Source: Thiofilum flexile DSM 14609
GTDB taxonomy: Bacteria > Pseudomonadota > Gammaproteobacteria > Thiotrichales > Thiotrichaceae
DNA length: 64,000 nucleotides
Direction: 5' to 3'
Assembly: GCF_000380185.1 (NCBI RefSeq)
Contig: NZ_KB904802.1
Span: 63,167-127,166, forward strand
Shown here: piece by piece, positions 55,637-64,000 of the stretch
How the letters are laid out: the number at the start of each line of letters is the position of its first letter
Position numbering within the stretch: position 1 is the first letter of the stretch
Program-made: the position numbers and the translations under genes
Notes under the pieces: generated by a model
What the model saw: only the letters and a program-made list of their open reading frames with translations
Told to the model about the DNA's origin: nothing
Databases searched by the model: none

Positions 55637-55996
55637 ATGGCAAGAGTTAAACGTGGTGTACAGGCTGGAGCCCGTCACAAGAAAATCATGAAAAAGGCTA
55701 AAGGTTATTATGGTAACCGTAGCCGTTCTTATCGCTCAGCTCACCAAGCGGTGATCAAAGCGGGTCAATATGCTTACCGTGACCGTCGTCAGAAAAAACG
55801 TCAATTCCGTGCACTATGGATTGTACGTATTAATGCCGCTGCACGGTTATATGATCTGTCTTATAGCCGTTTCATTAATGGCTTAACTAAAGCAGGTATT
55901 AAAGTTGACCGTAAAGTGATGGCTGATTTAGCAGTCCATGACATTGCTGCATTTGGACAATTAGCGGAAAAAGCAAAGGCTGCCTTGGCTGCTTAA
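55637..55996 (+). CDS. rplT: 50S ribosomal protein L20
   Basis: 119 residues, the standard length: [40 protein letters not shown] and [20 protein letters not shown]. It binds 23S rRNA early in assembly and in E. coli represses the rpmI-rplT operon. It starts 14 bases after rpmI and is followed by a terminator-like hairpin before pheS. Confidence 0.98.
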   Translation: MARVKRGVQAGARHKKIMKKAKGYYGNRSRSYRSAHQAVIKAGQYAYRDRRQKKRQFRALWIVRINAAARLYDLSYSRFINGLTKAGIKVDRKVMADLAVHDIAAFGQLAEKAKAALAA

Positions 55997-56026
55997 TCTT
56001 TTGCTAATTGAACAGTGAAAGTCTTG

Positions 56027-56059
56027 AGCGGGGAAGGTTTATCGCCTTTCCCGCTTTTT
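56027..56059 (+). terminator. Intrinsic terminator/attenuator between rplT and pheS
   Basis: Stem AGCGGGGAAGG / CCTTTCCCGCT (one G-T pair) around a seven-base loop, then TTTTT. It sits 25 bases before the pheS start. In E. coli a Phe-rich leader peptide (pheM) and a terminator control pheST at this spot. Here the hairpin is present but no Phe-rich leader reading frame is seen. Confidence 0.85.
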
Positions 56060-56072
56060 GTTTTCAAACTAG

Positions 56073-57104
<1,032 letters not shown>

Positions 57105-57119
57105 TCCGAGGTCGTTACC

Positions 57120-59504
57120 ATGAAAGTCAGTGAGTCTTGGTTACGCGAGTGGTGTAACCCGTCCCTAGCCTTGGATGCATTGGGACATCAATTAACGATG
57201 GCAGGTTGTGAAGTTGAGGGTGTCGAGCCTGTTGCAACCGCCTTCTCTGGTATTGTGGTGGCTGAAGTCTTAACTGTGACTAAGCACCCCGATGCCGACA
57301 AGCTTAATGTCTGTACGGTGTCTTATGGTACGGATGAGGTGCTGCAAATTGTGTGCGGTGCGCCGAATGTGCGTGCGGGTATGAAAGCACCTTTAGCCCT
57401 CATCGGGGCTAAATTACCTATGCCGGATGGTAGTACACTCACCATTAAAAAGGGCAAATTACGCGGTGTTGAATCCCAAGGGATGCTGTGCTCAGCCGCA
57501 GAAATGGGGATGAGTGATAAATCTGATGGCTTATTAGATCTGCCAGCGGATGCGCCCGTAGGTACGCCACTACGTGAATATTTAAAGCTAGATGATCAAG
57601 TCTTAGAACTAAATATCACCCCTAATCGTGGCGATTGTTTGAGTATTGCGGGAGTAGCGCGTGAAGCCAGTTTGCTCACCAGCGCCCCACTAGTACCACC
57701 TGCTATTCCTACTATTGCGGCGAGTACTCAGGATACCTTTAAAGTCACAATAGCGGCTACAGAGGCTTGTCCACGCTATGCAGGTCGCGTGGTTCGCGGG
57801 GTAAACGCCAAAGCTAGTACTCCACTTTGGATGAAAGAAAAGTTACGTCGCCAAGGTCTGCGGAGTATTGCCCCCTTAGTGGATATCACGAACTATGTGC
57901 TGATTGAATTAGGGCAACCTATGCATGCCTTTGATCTCAATCAGCTACAAGGCGAGATTACGGTACGACTCGCCCACAATGGTGAGCAGATTACATTGCT
58001 CGATGGGCAATCTATTGAATTAAAAGATAATACCTTATTGATTACCGATCAGGCTGGTGCGGTGGCAATCGCGGGTATTATGGGTGGGCAGCGTACTGCG
58101 GTCAGTTTAGAGACTACGGATCTATTTCTAGAAAGTGCGCATTTTGCACCATCTGCGATTGCCGGTCGAGCGCGTCAATATGGTTTGCAAACCGATGCGT
58201 CCTATCGCTATGAGCGCGGAGTGGCTGCTGATTTGTGTGTGCAAGCATTAGAGCGGGCTACACAATTAGTACTAGAGATTTGTGGCGGTCAAGCAGGGCC
58301 TATTGTTGATAATGTAGCAGAGGCATCCGCCTTAACTAAGCGCAGTGTCACACTACGGGCAGCGCGTATTAAGCGTGTGCTCGGTATTACCTTAGAGCAC
58401 GCGGAAGTTAAAGCCTTATTAGAGCGTCTAGGTTGTGAAGTGACTGATACAGCCGAGGGGTGGCAAGTATTAGTACCCTTAGCGCGTTTTGATATTACCA
58501 TCGAAGAGGATCTGCTGGAGGAAGTCGCGCGTGTGTATGGCTATGATGCGATTCCTGCGGTCATGCGTCCCTTAACGCCTATGCTGCATTTGCCTTCACA
58601 AGAGTCGGTTAGATTAGAGCAGTTACGCGCTCCTTTAATCGCACGCGGCTATCAAGAAGCGGTTACTTTCAGTTTTGTGGATGAAGCGATTGAAGAGCAA
58701 TTGAGTCCGGGTATAGACCGTATTCGTCTACTGAATCCACTGTCGGCAGAACTAGGCCTGATGCGTAGTACCTTATGGTCGGGACTACTGCGGGCGGTGA
58801 GTTATAACCTCAATCGGCAGCAAACTCGTGTGCGCTTATTTGAGGTAGGGGCTGCGTTTAGTTTAGAAGAGGGTCAGTTACAACAACGGCGTAAAATCGC
58901 GGGTGTGGTAACAGGATTCAATGAGCCAGAGCAATGGGCAGCGCCTAAGCGTAAGGTTGATTTTTTTGATATAAAAGGTGATGTCGAAGCGATTTTAGCA
59001 GCCGTTTCGGGTGAAACCTTTTACTTTATCCCCGTCGTACATGCCGCACTCCATCCGGGGCAATGCGCCCAAATTGCGACTAAAGAGCAAGTGGTGGGTT
59101 GGGTCGGTGCCTTGCATCCCCAGTTAGAGAGTACTTTAGGTTTAGATCAATCGGTGTTCTTATTTGAGCTAGACTTAGCGTACTTACAAAAGGCTCGTGT
59201 GCCTCACTATACGGCGGTTTCTAAGTTCCCTGCGCTGCGTCGTGATCTATCCTTAGTAATGGATAGTCATGTATTGGCACAATCCTTAGAACGTATAATT
59301 GCCAACGTTGCCCCACCACAGGTAGTAAGTTGGACTATTTTTGATATTTACACCGGACAAGGTGTTGAATTAGGTAAAAAAAGTGTTGCTTTAAACTTGA
59401 TTATTCAGGACGCTTCTCGCACTCTTGAGGACTCGGAAGTCAATACTATCGTCGCAACCGTAGTAGCCGCCTTAGAAGCAGAAACCGGGGCTACCTTACG
59501 TTAA
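57120..59504 (+). CDS. pheT: Phenylalanine-tRNA ligase beta subunit
   Basis: 794 residues with the full domain set: B1 at the N-terminus ([14 protein letters not shown]), the tRNA-binding EMAP domain (~40-150, [13 protein letters not shown]), B3/B4 editing domain with [12 protein letters not shown], the B5 domain (~400-475), catalytic-like core with [19 protein letters not shown], and the anticodon-binding FDX-ACB domain at the end ([20 protein letters not shown]). Its position before ihfA is typical for gammaproteobacteria. Confidence 0.98.
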   Translation: MKVSESWLREWCNPSLALDALGHQLTMAGCEVEGVEPVATAFSGIVVAEVLTVTKHPDADKLNVCTVSYGTDEVLQIVCGAPNVRAGMKAPLALIGAKLPMPDGSTLTIKKGKLRGVESQGMLCSAAEMGMSDKSDGLLDLPADAPVGTPLREYLKLDDQVLELNITPNRGDCLSIAGVAREASLLTSAPLVPPAIPTIAASTQDTFKVTIAATEACPRYAGRVVRGVNAKASTPLWMKEKLRRQGLRSIAPLVDITNYVLIELGQPMHAFDLNQLQGEITVRLAHNGEQITLLDGQSIELKDNTLLITDQAGAVAIAGIMGGQRTAVSLETTDLFLESAHFAPSAIAGRARQYGLQTDASYRYERGVAADLCVQALERATQLVLEICGGQAGPIVDNVAEASALTKRSVTLRAARIKRVLGITLEHAEVKALLERLGCEVTDTAEGWQVLVPLARFDITIEEDLLEEVARVYGYDAIPAVMRPLTPMLHLPSQESVRLEQLRAPLIARGYQEAVTFSFVDEAIEEQLSPGIDRIRLLNPLSAELGLMRSTLWSGLLRAVSYNLNRQQTRVRLFEVGAAFSLEEGQLQQRRKIAGVVTGFNEPEQWAAPKRKVDFFDIKGDVEAILAAVSGETFYFIPVVHAALHPGQCAQIATKEQVVGWVGALHPQLESTLGLDQSVFLFELDLAYLQKARVPHYTAVSKFPALRRDLSLVMDSHVLAQSLERIIANVAPPQVVSWTIFDIYTGQGVELGKKSVALNLIIQDASRTLEDSEVNTIVATVVAALEAETGATLR

Positions 59505-59521
59505 AAAGGAGATTAATAGAA

Positions 59522-59827
59522 ATGGCGACTTTGACCAAAGCTGATATGGTTGAACAATTATATGAAGAATTGGGTTTAAACAAACGTGAGGCTAAAGATC
59601 TGGTGGAATTATTTTTTGAGGAAATCCGCCAAGCACTAGGGGAGGGGCGTAATGTGAAATTATCAGGTTTTGGTAATTTTATGTTACGGGATAAAACTCA
59701 GCGTCCGGGACGTAACCCCAAAACAGGCGAGGAAATTCCCGTGTCTGCGCGGCGCGTGGTGACTTTCCGTCCGGGACAAAAACTTAAACAACGTGTGGAA
59801 GCCTATGCAGGAAGCATTGATTCCTAA
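59522..59827 (+). CDS. ihfA: Integration host factor alpha subunit
   Basis: 101 residues of the HU/IHF family: [20 protein letters not shown], the beta-arm [20 protein letters not shown], with Pro in the position that intercalates DNA ([14 protein letters not shown]). It bends DNA at specific sites together with IHF beta. It follows pheT by 17 bases and overlaps the MerR-like gene. Confidence 0.97.
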   Translation: MATLTKADMVEQLYEELGLNKREAKDLVELFFEEIRQALGEGRNVKLSGFGNFMLRDKTQRPGRNPKTGEEIPVSARRVVTFRPGQKLKQRVEAYAGSIDS

Positions 59828-60239
59828 TGCACAACTACCTGAAATCCCCAATAAGCGTTACTTCACCATTGGTGAGGTAAGCCACCTGTGTAGCGTTAAG
59901 GCTCATGTCTTACGCTACTGGGAACAAGAATTCCCCACTCTAAAACCCATGAAGCGGCGTGGTAATCGGCGTTATTATCAGCGCTCTGATGTGTTGATGA
60001 TACGGCGTATTCGCGCCTTATTGTATGAGCAAGGTTATACGATTAGTGGTGCGCGTCAGCAATTGTTAGAGAGTGCTGTACCCGCACAACCCCTGATTTC
60101 TATAGTAGAAAAACTGGCTAGCATTGAGGTCGTTAAAGTATCTCAAACCCCTAAGGTATTGAGGCCTTTTCCAGACGGTTTAGATTTAGAGCAGTTAATT
60201 CGTCAATTAGAGGCCGCCGTGAAGGTATTACGTCCTTAA
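59805..60239 (+). CDS. MerR-family transcriptional regulator
   Basis: About 144 residues. The MerR helix-turn-helix runs at ~20-85 ([20 protein letters not shown], then [20 protein letters not shown]). This is the small conserved regulator found immediately after ihfA in gammaproteobacteria. ATG 59805 ([10 protein letters not shown]) lies inside the ihfA end, so translation is coupled; an ATG at 59793 is in frame. The C-terminal part carries no known effector cysteines, so it is probably not metal-sensing. Its regulon is unknown. Confidence 0.9.
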   Translation: MQEALIPNAQLPEIPNKRYFTIGEVSHLCSVKAHVLRYWEQEFPTLKPMKRRGNRRYYQRSDVLMIRRIRALLYEQGYTISGARQQLLESAVPAQPLISIVEKLASIEVVKVSQTPKVLRPFPDGLDLEQLIRQLEAAVKVLRP

Positions 60240-60262
60240 CCTTGGGTTTTTTAAACAATAAC

Positions 60263-60292
60263 TCTTGTACTTTGGGGAGAGTTAGGGTATCT
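60263..60292 (+). promoter_or_regulatory. Possible promoter of tRNA-Pro
   Basis: TTGTAC followed after 17 bases by TATCTT, then GTGCGCC before the tRNA 5' end. The -35 box is weak, so the assignment is tentative. Transcription from the MerR-like gene is an alternative. Confidence 0.35.
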
Positions 60293-60308
60293 TGTGCGCC
60301 TCTTCGGT

Positions 60309-60385
<77 letters not shown>

Positions 60386-60705
60386 TTTGTCTTCTTGATG
60401 TTATTATCCTTTCTCTAAAATCGTATTTTTTAGGGATTCTATAAGGATAATAAATGATTCAACCTTACTTCCTTCATACTCTTAATAAGCTATATTAGTT
60501 GGGTGAGTTGTTCATAGAGCGCGAAGCTCGATCCGTCTGCTTTCCATCATTTCACCCTCAATGAATAGGCTGTCAACGGTCTCTTCTACATTGGGTGTTA
60601 GCGATATGCTTCGCTATAGTCCCCTATCTGGTTCATCCCCACGTATCTATTTTTATAGCATGTTATATTCACTTGGATTCATTCTATTTGATGCAGGAGA
60701 GAAGC
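60386..60705. other. Gap upstream of the Sel1-repeat gene
   Basis: 320 bases. It holds a GAGC-GCGAA-GCTC hairpin around 60518-60531 and the 5' leader of the Sel1 gene. A frame here joins the Sel1 protein upstream of its likely GTG start but looks non-coding. I see no other gene. Confidence 0.4.
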
Positions 60706-61449
60706 GTGAGGCGTTTTATACCGATTGTATGCTTAGGTTTGGTCATTGTTGGTTTAGTAGTATTCATTAATATGAATCAGGATTACCAGCGAGCTGTCAC
60801 TGCTCATGAAGAGCAAAATTATGCGACAGCGTTTGAGCTTTTTAAGCCTCTAGCCGAGCAAGGTGATGCTAAAGCGCAATACCACCTAGGGCTTATGTAT
60901 GCCGATGGTGAGGGGGTCGAGCAAGATTATAGTGAAGCCATACAATGGTATACCAAAGCCGCCGAACAAGGTGATGTTCAAGCTCAATTCAACCTGGGAT
61001 CCCTGTATTACAGAGGCAACAGGGTCGAGCACGATTATAGCAAAGCCGCACAGTGGATGACTAAGGCCGCAGAGCAAGGACTGGCTCCGGCTCAACTCCT
61101 CCTAGGGGTTATATATGCTAAGGGCGAGGGGGTCGAGCAAGATAAAAGTAAAGCTGTGCAGTGGTATACCAAAGCAGCCGAACAAGGCGATACTCAGGCT
61201 CAACTCCTCCTAGGGGATATGTATGCTAAGGGCGAGGGAGTCGCGCAAGATAAAAGCAAGGCCGTAGAGTGGTATACCAAAGCAGCCGAACAAGGACTTG
61301 TTGACGCTCAATTCAACCTAGGAAATATGTACATCAAGGGTGAGGGAGTCGCGCAAGATAAAAGCAAGGCTGTGGAGTGGATGACCAAAGCGGCAGAACA
61401 AGGCAATGCTGAGGCTCAAAAAGCCTTGAAACAGCTCAATACAAAATAA
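60706..61449 (+). CDS. Sel1-like repeat (SLR) membrane-anchored protein
   Basis: About 247 residues from a GTG start at 60706, supported by AGGAG six bases upstream; an ATG at 60691 overlaps that Shine-Dalgarno and is less likely. The N-terminal RRFIPIVCLGLVIVGLVVF is a signal anchor. Then five full Sel1 repeats of 36 residues follow, such as AKAQYHLGLMYADGEGVEQD and WYTKAAEQGDVQAQ, and a partial sixth. The protein probably sits on the periplasmic side of the inner membrane and binds a partner via its helical solenoid. Partner and role are unknown. Confidence 0.85.
   Translation: MRRFIPIVCLGLVIVGLVVFINMNQDYQRAVTAHEEQNYATAFELFKPLAEQGDAKAQYHLGLMYADGEGVEQDYSEAIQWYTKAAEQGDVQAQFNLGSLYYRGNRVEHDYSKAAQWMTKAAEQGLAPAQLLLGVIYAKGEGVEQDKSKAVQWYTKAAEQGDTQAQLLLGDMYAKGEGVAQDKSKAVEWYTKAAEQGLVDAQFNLGNMYIKGEGVAQDKSKAVEWMTKAAEQGNAEAQKALKQLNTK
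60867..61440 (+). repeat. Tandem 108-bp repeats (Sel1 units)
   Basis: Five to six copies of a 108-base unit. Units 3-5 (roughly 61100-61400) are almost identical at DNA level, for example AAAGCAGCCGAACAAGG repeated and GATAAAAGCAAGGC repeated. This points to recent expansion or gene conversion. Each unit begins GC(T/G)CAA and ends at a Gln-Gly codon pair. Confidence 0.9.
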
Positions 61450-61889
61450 TCCTAGGTGATTTCATCTAAAGGCTAAGAGTGAACTTCTGGCTCACCTCTT
61501 ACGCTTAGCCAACTTATTCAATACGTGGCTGATCTCATAGTCTTGGATCGTATCAGCCTCGCTACCCTCCCGATTAAAGCGCTGATTGTCCTTTAGACTC
61601 GTGAAACGATTCCGTCATGGTTTGAAATGCCCTGTTTTTTTAACTATTGTTATAGTGTGCTATGTTCTATACTACTCGACTAAGCTCGCTACTGATATCG
61701 GGAGCTAAGCTACGAGATTTAGCTAATTTTTGAATAATTACACAAATAGGCTAAAGAGGTTATAGTTTTATAATATTTAATCCTGCAAGGATACTTTTTA
61801 TTTTTATAATCTGCTGGCAGAAAATTATGTAAAAACTGAGCTTCTCAGTATAAATGAATTAATAATAAGCTTTAATGGATAAATAAATA
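61450..61889. other. AT-rich gap, nothing supported
   Basis: 440 bases between the Sel1 gene and the next gene. A GGCTAAG / CTTAGCC inverted repeat (61471-61477, 61504-61510) follows the Sel1 stop without a T run. From about 61,600 on the sequence becomes clearly AT-rich. No reading frame or RNA gene is convincing. It may be a remnant or a regulatory leader. Confidence 0.5.
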
Positions 61890-62390
61890 GTGGGTATTAA
61901 AAAACGTTATATAATTCTGATTATTATTCTACTAATTCCAACGGGGTGTAGTGTCTATAATATCTATACTTTCTTACAAAGAAATAAATTGGAGGGCATG
62001 ATGCATGACTACATTAATTTTGCAGCCGATTTCGCCGAAAAGCATGGGCGTATGCCAGAGATTGATGAGGATCTGGTTTATGTTCAGAGCCTTGATTGTA
62101 GTAAGATAGTAAGACATATAGATTCAGAAGATTATCACGGATACTTTGTTAATAACTTAAGGTGTGAGGATTTAAATAAAAAACCTATTTATTTTGAGAT
62201 AAGTTATTATATTTATTTTCATGAAGGAACAAAAATTTTAAAGGAAGTAGAAAGAAAAGTTAGATTAAGAAAAGGTGACTCTAGGTGCTCTTTTAGGTTC
62301 ATTGATTTTGCTAGTAAGAAAAGTTTTTCTATTAAGAAGGATGAAAGAGTAGGCTGTGGGCAAGATAAATTGATTAGATTGGGACAGTAA
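61890..62390 (+). CDS. Hypothetical lipoprotein-like protein, AT-rich gene
   Basis: 166 residues from a GTG start. The N-terminus KKRYIILIIILLIPTGC is a type II signal peptide (Cys after IPTG), so it is predicted to be lipidated. The rest contains NFAADFAEKHGRMPEIDEDL, many aromatic and basic residues, and three Cys. The coding region is visibly richer in A and T than its neighbours, which suggests recent acquisition. No family recognised. The Shine-Dalgarno is weak, so the start is uncertain. Confidence 0.55.
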   Translation: MGIKKRYIILIIILLIPTGCSVYNIYTFLQRNKLEGMMHDYINFAADFAEKHGRMPEIDEDLVYVQSLDCSKIVRHIDSEDYHGYFVNNLRCEDLNKKPIYFEISYYIYFHEGTKILKEVERKVRLRKGDSRCSFRFIDFASKKSFSIKKDERVGCGQDKLIRLGQ

Positions 62391-62585
62391 AAAATTATGG
62401 GCTATTTAAAATTTTACCGCTATCACTCATGTATTCCTTTTCTTTAGGCTTTAAGCCCTTAAGCATTGAGTCTGTTAGTTTTTTATACATTTTCATTGCT
62501 TTGTCTCTGAATCATGTCCAAAAGCAATGGATAACACAATGTTTTCGGTGGGATAGTATGGGACAACCTGAGACAACCTGAAACA

Positions 62586-62617
62586 CAAAAACCCCTACAG
62601 ATTGCGGCCTGTAGGGG
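62586..62617 (-). terminator. Terminator of ssrA
   Basis: Perfect nine-base stem CCCCTACAG / CTGTAGGGG around an eight-base loop; A5 on the plus strand becomes T5 after the stem on the minus strand, 38 bases beyond the tmRNA CCA. It could also work on the plus strand (CTTTT). Confidence 0.85.
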
Positions 62618-62654
62618 CTTTTGGAACGTTCTGGGACAACCAGAAACAAAATAT

Positions 62655-63016
62655 TGGTGGAGGCGGCGGGAATTGAACCCGCGTCCGTAAATCCTCTGCC
62701 TGAAGGCACTACATGCTTAGTCTATCTTTTATTTAACCCGCGTCCCGCTAATAGACAAGCTGGCATGTTGGGCGGTCCCAGTAATTTTTTAGTATCGCAG
62801 CCCTGAGCAAGCCTTGATACGATCTTGTGAGAGATTATGCCTGATTCGAGCGCACAAGCACGGCCTCTGTCAGACAGCACTCAACCGGTTATTAAGCGGC
62901 GAGAGCGTAAGAGTCGTCGTTTGCGACTATAAGTTGTGACTAGTGTTAAAGTGGTCACCACATCCACTGCATGCTCCCCAGGTTTTGTAATCCACGTCGA
63001 AGCCGGATCGCCCCCG
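62655..63016 (-). ncRNA. ssrA: Transfer-messenger RNA
   Basis: The 5' end GGGGGCGATCCGGCTTCGAC (minus strand) and 3' end CCCGCCGCCTCCACCA form the tRNA-Ala-like domain, with acceptor pairing GGGGGCG / CGCCTCC. The tag frame (62897-62926, minus strand) reads GCA AAC GAC GAC TCT TAC GCT CTC GCC GCT followed by TAA TAA, that is ANDDSYALAA after the tRNA-borne alanine. It rescues stalled ribosomes with SmpB, which is not in this window. Length 362. Confidence 0.96.
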
Positions 63017-63042
63017 TGGTCACTTGACCTAAGAGGCAAACA

Positions 63043-63071
63043 CTATACATGCTTATAATGGATTTGTCATG
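63043..63071 (-). promoter_or_regulatory. Sigma-70 promoter of ssrA
   Basis: On the minus strand ATGACA (-35, 63066-63071), a 17-base spacer, and TATAGT (-10, 63043-63048). Each box differs from consensus at one position. The 5' end of mature tmRNA (63016) lies about 27 bases past the -10 box, which agrees with a short processed leader. Confidence 0.75.
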
Positions 63072-63089
63072 TGAAAACGAAAAATGACC

Positions 63090-63118
63090 TGACACTCCGC
63101 GTTAAATCCGTTAAAATT
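63090..63118 (+). promoter_or_regulatory. Sigma-70 promoter of tRNA-Arg
   Basis: CTGACA (63090-63095), a 17-base spacer and TAAAAT (63113-63118), 16 bases before the tRNA 5' end. Both boxes match consensus in five of six positions. Confidence 0.7.
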
Positions 63119-63134
63119 AACTTACCTCTTCTGA

Positions 63135-63206
63135 GGCCTCATAGTTAAATGGATATAACGGCCCCCTCCTAAGGGGCAATTGCAGGTTCGATTCCTGCTG
63201 GGGCCA
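63135..63206 (+). tRNA. tRNA-Arg (anticodon CCT)
   Basis: 72 bases up to the discriminator: acceptor GGCCTCA / TGGGGCC, anticodon stem GCCCC / GGGGC with loop CTCCTAA (anticodon 63168-63170), T arm GCAGGTTCGATTCCTGC. The three bases after the discriminator (CGT) show that CCA is not encoded, unlike tRNA-Pro. It reads AGG codons. Confidence 0.93.
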
Positions 63207-63380
63207 CGTTTAAAATCAGCCACTTAAATACCATATCCTTCAGAGTGCTTAGGTTTTTAGTTACCTTTTTACACTAAATTATTGCTGCCCTCCCATTTGT
63301 CTGCCTGAGTTGTTACTGATAAAACTCCTAGTTATATTCTATTAATTTATTTTATAAACAATAAAAACTAGAAGGTAATC

Positions 63381-64000
63381 ATGGATAACTTAAATCAAAA
63401 CTCCGAACAATCCACTCCCATGCTGACGCATCAGGGGGCTTCGCAGCAGGATTCCCATCATCAAGAGTCCTCTTCTCAAGAGTCTAGCCAGCAAAATGCT
63501 TCCCATCAAAGAGTCTCTTCTCATGAATCCAGTCATCAAGAGTCTATTGCACCACACCAACCTGTAACGAATAAAGTGAATGAATACCAACAAGTTTTCG
63601 ATGAAATTGATGCGATTCACGATACTTTATTGAGTAATATTGATAAGGCTAGAAAATTACATACGGATTTGCGTATGCGTACTAATAAATTAAAGGTGGA
63701 AATCGATAAAAGGCAGGAAGAGAAAAAAATTCTATGGAATGCTGTTCAACAAACTGCACAGTTTCCTCTAGGGACTGATAGTAATGATGGGGTAATAACA
63801 ATCGATACGGCTATAAAAGAAAAAGAACGTGCTTGTAGACGAATTGTTGAGATAACAGAGAAGCTTAGTGGCAAAATGTTACCTAGTGATTTTTCTCACA
63901 CAGATTTATTGAAGGCTATTGAGCAAGAGTCTAATTTAATTGCAAATATAGTACGTTATATTCAAGTAGCAGAAGAGCTTGATGGACAAATGAAAGAATA
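63381..64000 (+). CDS. Low-complexity N-terminus plus coiled-coil protein (partial)
   Basis: Open frame running off the window, at least 206 residues. GAAGG lies five bases before the ATG. The first ~65 residues are Ser/Gln/His-rich (ASQQDSHHQESSSQESSQ), and the rest is helical and charged (VNEYQQVFDEIDAIHDTLLS through AIEQESNLIANIVRYIQVAE). The layout of the protein at 26031 is the same: polar tail, heptad-rich region, a Pro-containing break, then a helix ending in an EEL-type motif. I therefore infer a paralogue; no function. Confidence 0.65.
   Translation, partial: MDNLNQNSEQSTPMLTHQGASQQDSHHQESSSQESSQQNASHQRVSSHESSHQESIAPHQPVTNKVNEYQQVFDEIDAIHDTLLSNIDKARKLHTDLRMRTNKLKVEIDKRQEEKKILWNAVQQTAQFPLGTDSNDGVITIDTAIKEKERACRRIVEITEKLSGKMLPSDFSHTDLLKAIEQESNLIANIVRYIQVAEELDGQMKE

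Noticed and set aside
60867-61440. Possible CRISPR-like array
   Set aside because: These are Sel1 protein repeats of 108 bases; the spacing is constant because of the 36-residue unit.
62512-62709. Minus-strand open frame over the ssrA terminator and 3' end
   Set aside because: It overlaps tmRNA and its terminator; the non-coding RNA explains this sequence.

Overview
The window reads as one chromosomal stretch of a moderately low-GC gammaproteobacterium. The evidence is the block thrS-infC-rpmI-rplT-pheS-pheT-ihfA-merR-like-tRNA-Pro, the carA-carB-greA block, and a tmRNA whose tag (ANDDSYALAA) is close to the enterobacterial one. A relative of Thiothrix/Thiotrichaceae is my guess, at low confidence. 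Most of the window is dense and ordinary. Housekeeping blocks alternate with accessory genes that include a TnpB element, tandem-repeat genes, gene remnants and several large proteins I do not recognise.

Layout. 1-2.2 kb: holA then proA (cut by the window edge), minus strand. 2.4-6.7 kb: an unknown protein, a PAxYxTV-rich lipoprotein with a G8 tract in its signal peptide, a HerA-like ATPase and a COG4255-like protein. 6.7-9.4 kb: a terminator with a repeat embedded in it, an orphan ureD overlapped by a small membrane-protein gene, an intradiol dioxygenase-like protein, and a decayed second copy of the small membrane-protein gene. 9.7-16.6 kb: purU, an Rpn/PD-(D/E)XK nuclease, carA-carB-greA. 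16.7-27.6 kb: a HipA/YjjJ-like kinase, an ATP-grasp/phosphohistidine protein overlapped by a double-rhodanese membrane protein, two unknown membrane proteins (one of 1399 residues) and a repeat/coiled-coil protein. 27.6-34.2 kb: a fused-permease NitT/TauT-type ABC importer with a cyclo-ligase-like gene, divergent from an RpiR-family regulator across an operator with four GTTTCAT sites, then endonuclease V-like and DUF4279 genes. 34.3-43.2 kb: an FAD monooxygenase, a NodB-type deacetylase, a LysR gene divergent from a four-gene redox operon, a nucleotidyltransferase, a CoA-type Nudix hydrolase and a DMT exporter. 43.2-44.5 kb: a TnpB-only IS200/IS605-type element. 44.6-48.5 kb: a TRAP transporter operon whose DctM carries a repeated C-terminal tail, ended by the second embedded-repeat terminator. 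48.5-52.7 kb: NfsA-like nitroreductase, TraB/GumN protein, NYN protein, argG and PCu(A)C. 52.8-60.4 kb: the translation block. 60.7-64.0 kb: a Sel1-repeat protein, an AT-rich unknown gene, ssrA, tRNA-Arg(CCU) and the start of a second low-complexity/coiled-coil gene resembling the one at 26 kb.

The observations most worth a second look are: (1) two intrinsic terminators whose hairpins hold the same repeat core while their outer stems differ in sequence but remain paired; (2) a rifampin-phosphotransferase-like protein with an unknown middle domain, translationally overlapped with a double-rhodanese membrane protein; (3) a TnpB lacking glutamate at the usual RuvC-II position and probably translated from a leaderless mRNA; (4) the RpiR operator and its cyclo-ligase/importer operon; (5) two gene remnants that are decayed copies of neighbouring genes. 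No prophage or CRISPR array is visible.
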